7,893 bases of DNA, taken from Oscillospiraceae bacterium (GTDB taxonomy: Bacteria; Bacillota; Clostridia; Oscillospirales; Oscillospiraceae). The notes beneath the pieces are model-generated. The model was not told the origin of the DNA. It was given only the letters and a program-made list of their open reading frames with translations, and made no database searches. Positions 1-5,916 of the stretch are shown in pieces. The translations under genes and the position numbers were made by a program. Numbering within the stretch: position 1 is the first letter of the stretch; each line of letters opens with the position of its first letter. The stretch spans positions 1-7,893 of the forward strand of contig JAEDEN010000073.1 in assembly GCA_016293265.1 (NCBI GenBank), written 5' to 3'.

Positions 1-1
1 C

Positions 2-370
2 GTCTTCGGCAACGACTATCCCACCCCCGACGGCACCGGCGTCCGGGACTATATCCATGTGGTGGACCTGGCCAAGGGCCATGTGGCTGCCATCAAGTAC
101 CTTCTGACCCATACCGGCGAGGGTATCTTCAACCTGGGCACCGGCCACGGCTACAGCGTTCTGGACATGGTGAAGGCCTTTGAAGAGGCCAACGGCGTGG
201 CCGTTCCCTATGAGATCGCCCCCCGCCGTCCCGGCGATCTGCCCACCTGCTATGCCGACCCTGCCAAGAGCCGCGAGGTCCTGGGCTGGGAGGCACAGTA
301 TGACCAGAAGGATATGTGCCGCGATACCTGGAACTGGCAAAGCAAGAACCCCAACGGTTTTGACGACTAA
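2..370 (+). CDS. galE: UDP-glucose 4-epimerase, C-terminal part (5' truncated by window edge)
   Basis: This is the last 122 codons of a UDP-glucose 4-epimerase, a cytosolic NAD-dependent short-chain dehydrogenase-type enzyme that interconverts UDP-glucose and UDP-galactose in the Leloir pathway. The visible part matches the C-terminal substrate-binding half of the family. It opens with a VFGNDYPT-type segment, then GTGVRDYIHVVDLAKGH, a YSVLDMVKAFE helix, the APRRPGDLP substrate-binding loop (around bases 218-245), and the usual WNWQ..NPNG ending. The length beyond these motifs agrees with a normal GalE C-terminus, so the gene looks intact but cut by the window. It lies 43 bp upstream of nagB on the same strand and could be cotranscribed with it. 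The N-terminal Rossmann domain and catalytic YxxxK are outside the window. The family assignment is firm; whether the preferred substrate is UDP-Glc or UDP-GlcNAc cannot be judged here. Confidence 0.95.
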   Translation, partial: VFGNDYPTPDGTGVRDYIHVVDLAKGHVAAIKYLLTHTGEGIFNLGTGHGYSVLDMVKAFEEANGVAVPYEIAPRRPGDLPTCYADPAKSREVLGWEAQYDQKDMCRDTWNWQSKNPNGFDD

Positions 371-413
371 ACGCGTTTTTGCGCGAAACCATTTGAACAA
401 AGGAGAAGGTTTT

Positions 414-1151
414 ATGCATCATGTGAAAATCATTCGCTGCGCCACCCCTGAGGAAGTGGGCAAGCGCGCCGCTGATATGTATACCGCCCTGCTGCAGGAA
501 AAGCCTGCCTGCCTTCTGGGCCTTGCCACCGGCTCCACTCCTCTGCCCCTGTACCGGGAGCTGGTGAAGCGCTGTGAAGCCGGCGAACTGGATTTCTCCC
601 GCGTCCGCTCTGCCAACCTGGATGAGTACAAGGGCCTCTCCGGAGATCATCCCCAGAGCTACCGCTACTTCATGAACACCAACCTCTTCGACCACATCAA
701 TATCGACAAGGCCCGCACCATCGTGCCCGACGGATTGACCTCCGATGTGGAGGCTATGTGCGAGGCTTACGAGGAGAAGATCGAGGAGTGGGGCGGCATT
801 GACCTGCAGCTCCTGGGCATCGGCCACGACGGCCACATCGGCTTCAACGAGCCCTGCGACACCTTCGTTGGAAAGACCCACGAGGTGGAGCTGGAGGAGC
901 TCACCCGCGAGGCCAACAAGCGCTTCTTCAACTCCATCGACGAGGTTCCCACCGCCGCCTACACCATGGGCATCGGTACTGTGATGTCTGCCCGCAAGGT
1001 GCTGCTGGTGGCCACCGGCAAGGATAAGGCCGAGATCGTGAAGAAGTCCTTCTTCGGCCCTGTTACCCCCATGGTCCCCGCTTCTATCCTGCAGTTCCAT
1101 CCCGACGTTACCGTCATTGCAGATGAGGCTGCCCTGAGCCTGATCGATTGA
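414..1151 (+). CDS. nagB: Glucosamine-6-phosphate deaminase
   Basis: This 245-residue cytosolic enzyme converts glucosamine-6-phosphate to fructose-6-phosphate and ammonia, the last step of amino-sugar catabolism. It has the NagB/RpiA fold signature: a GLATGSTPLPLY phosphate-binding loop (residues 36-47), LDEY with the catalytic Asp70, and GIGHDGHIGFNEP (135-147) carrying Asp139, His141 and Glu146. These line up at a constant offset with the E. coli catalytic set Asp72, Asp141, His143 and Glu148. A GKDKA segment near residue 202 supplies the conserved phosphate-contacting lysine. The protein is about 20 residues shorter than E. coli NagB and close to the short Gram-positive forms, so the E. 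coli type of allosteric control may be absent (inference). The ATG at 414 has a good AGGAG 10 bp upstream. It leads a tight series with the ROK, CBM9-like and nagA genes, which fixes its role in amino-sugar breakdown. Confidence 0.97.
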   Translation: MHHVKIIRCATPEEVGKRAADMYTALLQEKPACLLGLATGSTPLPLYRELVKRCEAGELDFSRVRSANLDEYKGLSGDHPQSYRYFMNTNLFDHINIDKARTIVPDGLTSDVEAMCEAYEEKIEEWGGIDLQLLGIGHDGHIGFNEPCDTFVGKTHEVELEELTREANKRFFNSIDEVPTAAYTMGIGTVMSARKVLLVATGKDKAEIVKKSFFGPVTPMVPASILQFHPDVTVIADEAALSLID

Positions 1152-1166
1152 TAGGAGGACATACAA

Positions 1167-2549
1167 ATGAAGTATTTGGGTGTTGAATATAACGTCAAAT
1201 ATCTGCCTGAGCTGGACGAGGGATTCATCCCCTTCGGCGTCTGGTCTGAGGCATACCTGAAGGGCGCCACCAAGCCCATCGCCATCGCTGTGGAGCGTGA
1301 CAAGGGCCACATTTCCGTGCGCGAGACCAAGATCTACGGCACCGCCGAGATGGCCGAGGCCGATTACCGCTATGTGGAGCGTTTTGTGAAGTTCCTGCTG
1401 TGGTCCATCGGCGGCTTCCGGGTGTCCGTGTGCGGCTGCAGCGAGATCGCTCAGCGCCTGCAGAAGGCTTACACCGCCGACGGCGAGCGCCAGTTTGATT
1501 TTACCTTCGTGGGCCAGCTCTATGAGCGTGAGCTGGAGATCCTGGATCTGTCTTTGGAGGAGTGCCCCAAGGCCAACGAGGAGACTCTGCCCATCGGCGG
1601 CCACATGGAAGGCTGCCGCATCGGCTTTGACGCCGGCGGCTCCGACCGCAAGGTCAGCGCTGTCATTGACGGCGAGCCCGTCTACTCCGAGGAGGTCGTC
1701 TGGTTCCCCAAGCTGAATGAGGACCCCACCTACCAGTACAACGAGATCCTGGCTGCCTTCCGCACCGCAGCCTCCAAGATGCCCCGGGTGGATGCCATCG
1801 GCGTTTCCTCTGCCGGCGTCTTTATCGGTAACGCTCCCATGATCTCCAGCATCTTCTACAAAGTCCCCCGCAGCAAGTGGGACTATGTGAAGACTGTTTT
1901 TGACCGCGCGGCTGCCGAGATCGGCCCCAATGTCCCCATTTTGGTGGCAAACGACGGCGACGTTTCTGCTCTCGCTGGTGCTATGGGCCTGGGCAAGGGC
2001 AATCTGATGGGCATGGCCATGGGCACCTCTGAGGCCGTTGGCTACGTGGATAAAGACAAGAACGTCCTGGGCTGGATCAACGAGCTGGCCTTCGCCCCTG
2101 TTGACCTGCAGGCTGACGCCATGCAGGACGAGTGGTCCACCGACTACGGCGTGGGCTGCAAGTACTTCTCTCAGGACGCTGTCATCAAGCTGGCTCCCCG
2201 TGCCGGCATTGAGTTGGATCCCGAGCTCTCTCCCGCTGAGAAGCTCAAGGTCGTTCAGGGCCTCATGGAGGCCGACGATCCCCGCGCTCAGGCTGTGTTC
2301 CGTTCCATCGGTGCATACCTTGCCTACGCTGTGGTGCAGTATTCCCAGTTCTACGATATCGAGCACATGATGATGCTGGGCCGCGTCATGTCCGGCAAGG
2401 GCGGCGACACCATCCTCAAGGTTTGCAACGACATCCTGAAGGAAGAGTATCCTGCCCTGGCAGCCAAGTGCGAGGTTATGCTCCCCGACGAGAAGACCCG
2501 CCGCGTGGGCCAGAGTGTGGCCGCCGCCAGCCTTCCCGCCATCCGGTAA
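1167..2549 (+). CDS. Divergent ROK-family protein, probable amino-sugar kinase, with extra N-terminal domain
   Basis: This 460-residue protein has a C-terminal ROK (actin-fold sugar kinase) region starting near residue 150. Visible motifs are the phosphate loop FDAGGSDRK (154-162), VDAIGVSSAG (208-217), GNAPMI, the catalytic-base segment VANDGDVSALAG (260-271) with probable base Asp263, and MGTSEAVGYVD (285-295) where ROK kinases normally have a glycine-rich GTGIGGG-like stretch. The usual GEIGH motif appears to be replaced by NELAF (305-309), and no CxCGxxGCxE zinc motif follows. Residues 1-150 are an extra segment that I do not recognise; it is not a helix-turn-helix. The gene starts 15 bp after nagB, with AGGAGG 8 bp before the ATG. 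Because the neighbouring importer is of ABC type, an intracellular kinase acting on GlcNAc or a related sugar is needed, and this is the only candidate in the window. Family is confident; kinase activity and substrate are inferred. A sugar-sensing role without catalysis is the main alternative. Confidence 0.8.
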   Translation: MKYLGVEYNVKYLPELDEGFIPFGVWSEAYLKGATKPIAIAVERDKGHISVRETKIYGTAEMAEADYRYVERFVKFLLWSIGGFRVSVCGCSEIAQRLQKAYTADGERQFDFTFVGQLYERELEILDLSLEECPKANEETLPIGGHMEGCRIGFDAGGSDRKVSAVIDGEPVYSEEVVWFPKLNEDPTYQYNEILAAFRTAASKMPRVDAIGVSSAGVFIGNAPMISSIFYKVPRSKWDYVKTVFDRAAAEIGPNVPILVANDGDVSALAGAMGLGKGNLMGMAMGTSEAVGYVDKDKNVLGWINELAFAPVDLQADAMQDEWSTDYGVGCKYFSQDAVIKLAPRAGIELDPELSPAEKLKVVQGLMEADDPRAQAVFRSIGAYLAYAVVQYSQFYDIEHMMMLGRVMSGKGGDTILKVCNDILKEEYPALAAKCEVMLPDEKTRRVGQSVAAASLPAIR

Positions 2550-2556
2550 ACAGAAT

Positions 2557-3159
2557 ATGAAGGAATACCGTGTCAAAAAGGTCTCCGGCGCGCCGGACTG
2601 GGATTTGATCCCGGTGGTGGCGGTGGAGGAGGTCATGTGGCTGCCGGATGTCGGCATCTCCATGACAGCCCAGATCGCCTATGACGAGACTGCACTGTAT
2701 ATCCATCAGCGGGCTGTGGAGAAGAACATCCGCGCGGAGCTGAATGACCTTCTTGCCCATGTCTGCGAGGACAGCTGCATGGAGTTTTTCCTCTCTCCCT
2801 GTCCCGCTGACGGACGGTATCTGAATTTTGAGATTAATCCCAACGGCTGTCTGCACCTTGGCTTTGGCCACGGCCGTCACGATTCCATGCGCCTTCTGCC
2901 CAAGCGGGCAGAGGAGCGCTTTGGGATCCGGACAAGCCGGACAGAGGACGGCTGGGAGATCTTTTACCGCATCCCCCTGGAATTCCTGCAGGTGTTCTAT
3001 CCGGAGCTGAGACTGGAAAGCGGTGTGAAGATGCGGGCCAACTGCTATAAGTGTGGTGACTGCACGGTACAGCCCCATTACCTTGCCTGGAATCCTCCCA
3101 CCGCTGAGACCCCGGATTTCCACCGGCCCCAGGATTTCGGCGCGCTCATCTTTGAATAA
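2557..3159 (+). CDS. Carbohydrate-binding family 9-like cytosolic protein
   Basis: This 200-residue protein resembles the small carbohydrate-binding family 9-like (DOMON-type beta-sandwich) proteins. Typical pieces appear in order: AQIAYDETALYIH (38-50), CMEFFLSP (74-81), YLNFEINPNG (88-97), GWEIFYRIPLEFL (132-144), MRANCYKCGD (159-168), HYLAWNP (174-180), and the closing DFHRPQDFGALIF (187-199). There is no signal peptide, membrane segment or lipobox, so it should be cytosolic, unlike CBM9 modules attached to secreted glycanases. Five cysteines are present, including a CxxCxxC-like run near 163-169. The start at 2557 gives the expected N-terminus; a GTG 42 bp upstream would overlap the ROK gene and adds a proline-rich stretch unlike the family. 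There is no clear Shine-Dalgarno, and the 7-bp gap after the ROK stop suggests translational coupling. Its biochemical role is unknown. A sugar-binding or accessory role in amino-sugar use is inferred from location only. Confidence 0.72.
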   Translation: MKEYRVKKVSGAPDWDLIPVVAVEEVMWLPDVGISMTAQIAYDETALYIHQRAVEKNIRAELNDLLAHVCEDSCMEFFLSPCPADGRYLNFEINPNGCLHLGFGHGRHDSMRLLPKRAEERFGIRTSRTEDGWEIFYRIPLEFLQVFYPELRLESGVKMRANCYKCGDCTVQPHYLAWNPPTAETPDFHRPQDFGALIFE

Positions 3160-3183
3160 ATCTGTTCAAGGAGGACCCTACCT

Positions 3184-4314
3184 ATGCTTTTTAAAAACGC
3201 AAATATCTTCACGGAAGAGGGCGTGTTCACCCACGGCAGCTTCCGCGTGGAAGACGGTAAATTCACCGAGATCCTCACTACTGTTCCTGAAGAAGACGGC
3301 GTGGATCTCAAGGGCCAGTATGTGATCCCCGGCCTGGTGGACGTACATAACCACGGCAACTCCGGCGCGGACTTTTCCGACGGCAGCTATGAGGGCCTTG
3401 TGAAAATGGCCGCCTACCTGGCCAAAAGCGGCGTCACCTCTTTTGCTCCCGCTTCCATGACGCTGCCCTATGAGGTGCTGGAAACCGCCTTTGCAACGGC
3501 GCTGCGCCTTACCAGGGAGCAGCCCGCAGGATGCGCCCGTCTCATGGGCATCCAGATGGAAGGCCCCTTCTTCTCCGAAAAGAAGAAGGGCGCCCAGAAC
3601 GCGGCTTACCTCAAGGACCCCGATTTTGCCGCCTTCAAGAAGCTCTATGAGGGCTGCGGCGGCCTTGTCCGCATCGCAGATGTGGCACCCGAGCTCCCCG
3701 GCGCCGTGGAGTTCACCCGGGAGGCCTCCAAGCTGTGCACTGTTTCCGTGGCCCATACCGATGCTGACTATGACCAGACTGCCGCTGTGCTGGAGGCCGG
3801 CGCAACCCACATCACCCATCTCTACAATGCCATGCCCCCCATTCACCACCGCAAGCCCGGGGTGATCGGCGCCGCCTCGGAGCGGGAGAACGTGGTGGCT
3901 GAGCTGATCTGCGACGGAGAGCACGTCCATCCCAGCTCCGTGCGCATGGCCTTCAAGCTGTTCCCCGGCCGTATCTGCCTGATTTCCGACGCGCTGCGCT
4001 GCTGCGGTATGCCTGACGGACAGTATGAGCTGGGAGGCCAGGAGGTCTTCCTCAAGGACAACGTGGCCCGCCTGGCCGACGGCACCATCGCCGGCTCCGC
4101 CACCAACCTTTATGACTGTATGCGAAAGGCCGTTTCTTTTGGCATCCCCGTGGAGCAGGCCATTCTCTCCGCCACCATCATCCCCGCCCGGGAACTGGGC
4201 AGGGAGGCGGAGATCGGCTCCATCGAGAGTGGAAAGCTTGCGGATTTCGTGGTCTGTGATGAGAAGCTTGTAAGAAAAGCTGTCTATTTGGGCGGCGAAC
4301 AGGTAAAAGAGTGA
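3184..4314 (+). CDS. nagA: N-acetylglucosamine-6-phosphate deacetylase
   Basis: This 376-residue amidohydrolase removes acetate from GlcNAc-6-phosphate, giving glucosamine-6-phosphate for NagB. Order of motifs: VIPGLVDVHNHG (47-58) with the metal-type His55-x-His57 pair, MEGPFF (125-130) with metal-ligand Glu126, SVAHTDADY (188-196) with His191, THLYNAMPPIHHRKPG (211-226) with His212, ICDGEHVHP (242-250) with His247, LISDAL with the catalytic Asp269, and the ADGTIAGSA loop (299-306). Length is normal for the family (about 380), and all expected metal and catalytic residues are present. An HxH first motif is the Gram-positive/B. subtilis-like form, which suggests a two-metal site; E. coli has QLN there. 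An ideal AAGGAGG lies 9 bp before the ATG, 24 bp after the previous stop. It is the last gene of the catabolic block. No strong terminator follows, so transcripts may run into the importer genes. Confidence 0.96.
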   Translation: MLFKNANIFTEEGVFTHGSFRVEDGKFTEILTTVPEEDGVDLKGQYVIPGLVDVHNHGNSGADFSDGSYEGLVKMAAYLAKSGVTSFAPASMTLPYEVLETAFATALRLTREQPAGCARLMGIQMEGPFFSEKKKGAQNAAYLKDPDFAAFKKLYEGCGGLVRIADVAPELPGAVEFTREASKLCTVSVAHTDADYDQTAAVLEAGATHITHLYNAMPPIHHRKPGVIGAASERENVVAELICDGEHVHPSSVRMAFKLFPGRICLISDALRCCGMPDGQYELGGQEVFLKDNVARLADGTIAGSATNLYDCMRKAVSFGIPVEQAILSATIIPARELGREAEIGSIESGKLADFVVCDEKLVRKAVYLGGEQVKE

Positions 4315-4336
4315 CAGTTTCCTGACTTTTCAAAAA

Positions 4337-4350
4337 AGCAAACGTTTTTG
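4337..4350 (+). promoter_or_regulatory. Possible LacI/CcpA-type operator upstream of the importer promoter
   Basis: The sequence AGCAAACGTTTTTG has the AAACGTTT palindromic core and central CG typical of LacI-family operators and catabolite-responsive elements, but the outer bases match the cre consensus only partly. The same eight bases, AGCAAACG, recur just after the binding-protein stop codon (5764-5771). The site lies about 40 bp upstream of the -35 box, where an activator or a distal repressor site could sit. The same bases can also form a weak A/T hairpin (4331-4336 with 4345-4350). Assignment is tentative. Confidence 0.3.
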
Positions 4351-4390
4351 TTAAGTTGTACAAAAGAGGAAGGCTGTCAAAAGTGGTTCA

Positions 4391-4419
4391 TTGACAAAAT
4401 GACAAGACTGTCGTATAAT
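4391..4419 (+). promoter_or_regulatory. Consensus sigma-A promoter for the ABC importer operon
   Basis: A perfect -35 box TTGACA (4391-4396) and perfect -10 box TATAAT (4414-4419) are separated by exactly 17 bp. Transcription would start near 4425-4427, leaving an untranslated leader of about 60 nt before the binding-protein ATG. The surrounding DNA is AT-rich in contrast to the flanking genes. A full-consensus promoter would be very strong unless repressed, which fits the need for abundant binding protein and implies a repressor. A small inverted repeat GACA-AGAC-TGTC (4401-4412) lies in the spacer. Confidence 0.88.
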
Positions 4420-4434
4420 AAAAGACGTAAAGGG

Positions 4435-4453
4435 TTACAGAATTCTTCTGTAA
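4435..4453 (+). promoter_or_regulatory. Perfect 8-3-8 inverted repeat just downstream of the promoter (operator or leader hairpin)
   Basis: TTACAGAA (4435-4442) and TTCTGTAA (4446-4453) are exact reverse complements around a TTC centre. The repeat lies about +9 to +28 relative to the predicted start, a classic place for a repressor to block a strong promoter. It ends 19 bp before the Shine-Dalgarno. As RNA it would form a modest 8-bp A/U-rich hairpin followed by GCUUUUUC, so weak attenuation is an alternative. I favour a DNA operator because the arms are perfect and low in GC. The cognate regulator is not in the window. Confidence 0.6.
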
Positions 4454-4486
4454 GCTTTTTCGTGAAGATTTTAAGGAGGAACTACA

Positions 4487-5764
4487 ATGAAAAGAATTCT
4501 CGCATTTACTCTGGCTGCGGTCATGGCGCTGAGCCTGGCCGCCTGCGGCTCCAAGGACAAGCCCGCTGCTTCTCAGCCTGCCGCGTCCCCTGCCGCATCC
4601 GCTCCCGCCGCTGAGAAGGTCACTTTGAATGTGATCGCCGCTCAGTACGGCACTCAGACCGCTGACTGGTGGGCTGGCTTCGAGAAGGATTTCGAGGCTG
4701 CCAACGACAACATCGACCTGGTGGTTGATGTTGTTTCCTGGAACGACATCTACACCGTCGTCAACACCCGCATCGCCAACGGCGAGGCTCCCGACATCCT
4801 GAACATCGACGTTTTCGCCGACTATCAGGCTGATGGCCTGCTGCTGCCTGCGCAGGACTATGTCTCTGAGGAGACCTATGCCAAGATGTATCCCTCCTTC
4901 CTGGATCAGTCCGTGGTGGACGGCACCGTCTGGGCTGTCCCCGATCTGGCTTCCGCCCGCGCCCTGTACTACAATGCTGACATCCTGGCCGAGGCCGGTG
5001 TTGAAGTCCCCACTACCTTCGAGGAGCTGACCGCTGCCTGCCAGAAGATCATCGACCACTTCGGCGGCGAGGTCTATCCCTGGGGCATCGACATGACCAC
5101 CGACGAGGGCCAGGCTGCTTTCGCTTACTACACCTGGAACAACGGCGGCGGCTTCGTGGATGACGACGGCAACTGGACTCTGAACAGCGCTGAGAACGTT
5201 GCGGCCATCGAGTACGCCATCGACCTGGTCAAGTCCGGCTACACCAACACCGACCCCGCCACCCAGACCCGCTATGACCTGCAGGATCTGTTCGGCGCCG
5301 GCAAGCTGGCCATGGTCATCGGCCCCAACTCCATCCCCACCTACATTGCTGACAAGGGCATGAGCGTCAACTACGGCGTGGCTTCCATTCCCTGCAGCAC
5401 CGGCACTTCCGTTTCCGCCGGCGTTATGGACCGCTTCATGTGCTTCGACAACGACTACACCGACGCTGAGCTGGCCGCTGTCACCACCTTCTTCGACTTC
5501 TTCTATGACGATGCCCGTTATTCTGACTGGGTTCTGATGGAAGGCTTCCTGCCCGCCACCTCCACCGGCGCTGAGCTGGTCGCCGCTGCTGACGAGAGCA
5601 TGGCTGCCTGGATCGACATTGTGGGCTCCTGCAAGTTCTATCCCACCGCCAAGGCTGAGTGGGCCGATGTGAAGCAGGGCGTCATCAATGTGGAGCAGAA
5701 CGCTCTGCTGGGCGGCAACGTTCAGGAGCTGCTGGATACTCTGCAGGCTGACATCGCCGGCTGA
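4487..5764 (+). CDS. Sugar ABC transporter substrate-binding lipoprotein (family 1, CUT1)
   Basis: This 425-residue protein is the extracellular sugar-capturing component of the importer. It has a lipoprotein signal peptide (KR start, hydrophobic core, lipobox LAAC with lipidated Cys20), then a flexible Ala/Ser/Pro linker (residues 25-42) and a family 1 solute-binding domain. Family features include GEAPDIL (99-105), the DGTVWAVP strand (145-152), and YYNADILAEAGVEVPTTFEEL (161-181), the classic signature of oligosaccharide binding proteins. Many Trp and Tyr residues could stack on sugar rings. The ATG has an ideal AAGGAGG 7 bp upstream and is driven by the consensus promoter at 4391-4419. 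Its codon use looks strongly biased, as expected for an abundant protein. Context with nagA and nagB points to GlcNAc or a GlcNAc-containing oligosaccharide, but the sequence alone does not establish the ligand. Confidence 0.93.
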   Translation: MKRILAFTLAAVMALSLAACGSKDKPAASQPAASPAASAPAAEKVTLNVIAAQYGTQTADWWAGFEKDFEAANDNIDLVVDVVSWNDIYTVVNTRIANGEAPDILNIDVFADYQADGLLLPAQDYVSEETYAKMYPSFLDQSVVDGTVWAVPDLASARALYYNADILAEAGVEVPTTFEELTAACQKIIDHFGGEVYPWGIDMTTDEGQAAFAYYTWNNGGGFVDDDGNWTLNSAENVAAIEYAIDLVKSGYTNTDPATQTRYDLQDLFGAGKLAMVIGPNSIPTYIADKGMSVNYGVASIPCSTGTSVSAGVMDRFMCFDNDYTDAELAAVTTFFDFFYDDARYSDWVLMEGFLPATSTGAELVAAADESMAAWIDIVGSCKFYPTAKAEWADVKQGVINVEQNALLGGNVQELLDTLQADIAG

Positions 5765-5777
5765 GCAAACGCTTACA
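5764..5777 (+). promoter_or_regulatory. Possible LacI/CcpA-type operator (second copy of AGCAAACG)
   Basis: AGCAAACGCTTACA matches the cre consensus TGWAANCGNTNWCA except at its first and third bases, and its right half CGCTTACA is a typical LacI-family half-site. It begins on the last base of the binding-protein stop codon and shares AGCAAACG with the site at 4337-4344. It also sits next to a possible extended -10 element. Tentative. Confidence 0.35.
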
Positions 5778-5781
5778 TACC

Positions 5782-5790
5782 TGATATAAC
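5782..5790 (+). promoter_or_regulatory. Possible extended -10 element (weak internal promoter)
   Basis: TGATATAAC matches an extended -10 box (TGnTATAAT) with one mismatch, but no -35 box is recognisable at the right spacing. If used, transcription would begin near 5797, directly ahead of the hairpin at 5807, so that the hairpin would act as a leader attenuator for the permease genes. Low confidence. Confidence 0.25.
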
Positions 5791-5806
5791 ATCATAGCAA
5801 CACATG

Positions 5807-5838
5807 ATGGGCCGGGTCTGATTGGCCCGGCCCATTTT
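5807..5838 (+). terminator. Terminator-like hairpin between binding protein and permease genes (partial terminator)
   Basis: ATGGGCCGGG (5807-5816) pairs perfectly with CCCGGCCCAT (5826-5835). A U.G and a C-G pair can add inside, leaving a 5-nt loop. The stem is very GC-rich but is followed by only four T residues before GG, so termination is probably partial. Placement after the binding-protein gene fits the common arrangement in which binding protein is made in excess over membrane subunits. Confidence 0.75.
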
Positions 5839-5840
5839 GG

Positions 5841-5898
5841 TTGCAGCTGCTTTCAAAGGGTGAGGCAGGCGGGCGTTGCCTTTTGAAAGCAGCTGCAA
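5841..5898 (+). repeat. Long perfect inverted repeat (17-bp arms, 24-nt centre) ahead of the permease genes
   Basis: TTGCAGCTGCTTTCAAA (5841-5857) is the exact reverse complement of 5882-5898. The pairing can continue inward (G5859-C5880, G5860-C5879, plus wobble pairs) to about 23 pairs. It starts just 2 nt after the T-run of the preceding terminator-like hairpin and ends 5 nt before the permease Shine-Dalgarno. It is not followed by a T-run, so it is not itself a terminator. Each arm contains the palindrome GCAGCTGC. Possible roles are a stabilising 5' cap on the permease mRNA after processing, an RNase III site, an antitermination device, or a small dispersed repeat. The sequence does not decide among these. 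Confidence 0.9.
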
Positions 5899-5903
5899 AA
5901 GTT

Positions 5904-5909
5904 AGGAGG
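5904..5909 (+). promoter_or_regulatory. Shine-Dalgarno AGGAGG that fixes the TTG start of the first permease
   Basis: AGGAGG lies 7 bp before TTG 5917. No ATG or GTG in the same frame offers a sensible N-terminus: the next Met is residue 23, inside the first membrane segment. The site therefore supports TTG as the true start. Confidence 0.85.
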
Positions 5910-5916
5910 TACTTTT

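Noticed and set aside
371..385. A small CGCG/CGCG hairpin between galE and nagB as a terminator
   Set aside because: The stem is only about 4 bp, and its T-run lies in the loop, not after the stem. It does not support termination.
180..413. An upstream extension of the nagB frame back into galE
   Set aside because: The extra residues are arginine/proline-rich out-of-frame galE sequence, whereas the ATG at 414 has a good Shine-Dalgarno and gives the normal NagB N-terminus.
2515..2556. A GTG start 42 bp upstream for the CBM9-like protein
   Set aside because: It would overlap the ROK gene, adds a Pro-rich stretch unlike the family and has no clear ribosome-binding site. The ATG at 2557 fits better.
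129..2663. An 844-codon open frame on the minus strand opposite galE, nagB and the ROK gene
   Set aside because: It is a shadow frame caused by strong G/C third-position bias in the plus-strand genes. Its product is low-complexity (rich in Gly, Ala, Leu, His, Asp and Val), has no recognisable domain, spans three real genes and lacks a credible ribosome-binding site.
3178..3930. A 250-codon minus-strand frame opposite nagA
   Set aside because: Same codon-bias effect. nagA carries all of its catalytic motifs on the plus strand, and the antisense product resembles no family I know.
4331..4350. A terminator after nagA formed by CAAAAA and TTTTTG
   Set aside because: The 6-bp stem is nearly all A-T and too weak for intrinsic termination. 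An operator reading of the same bases is somewhat better.
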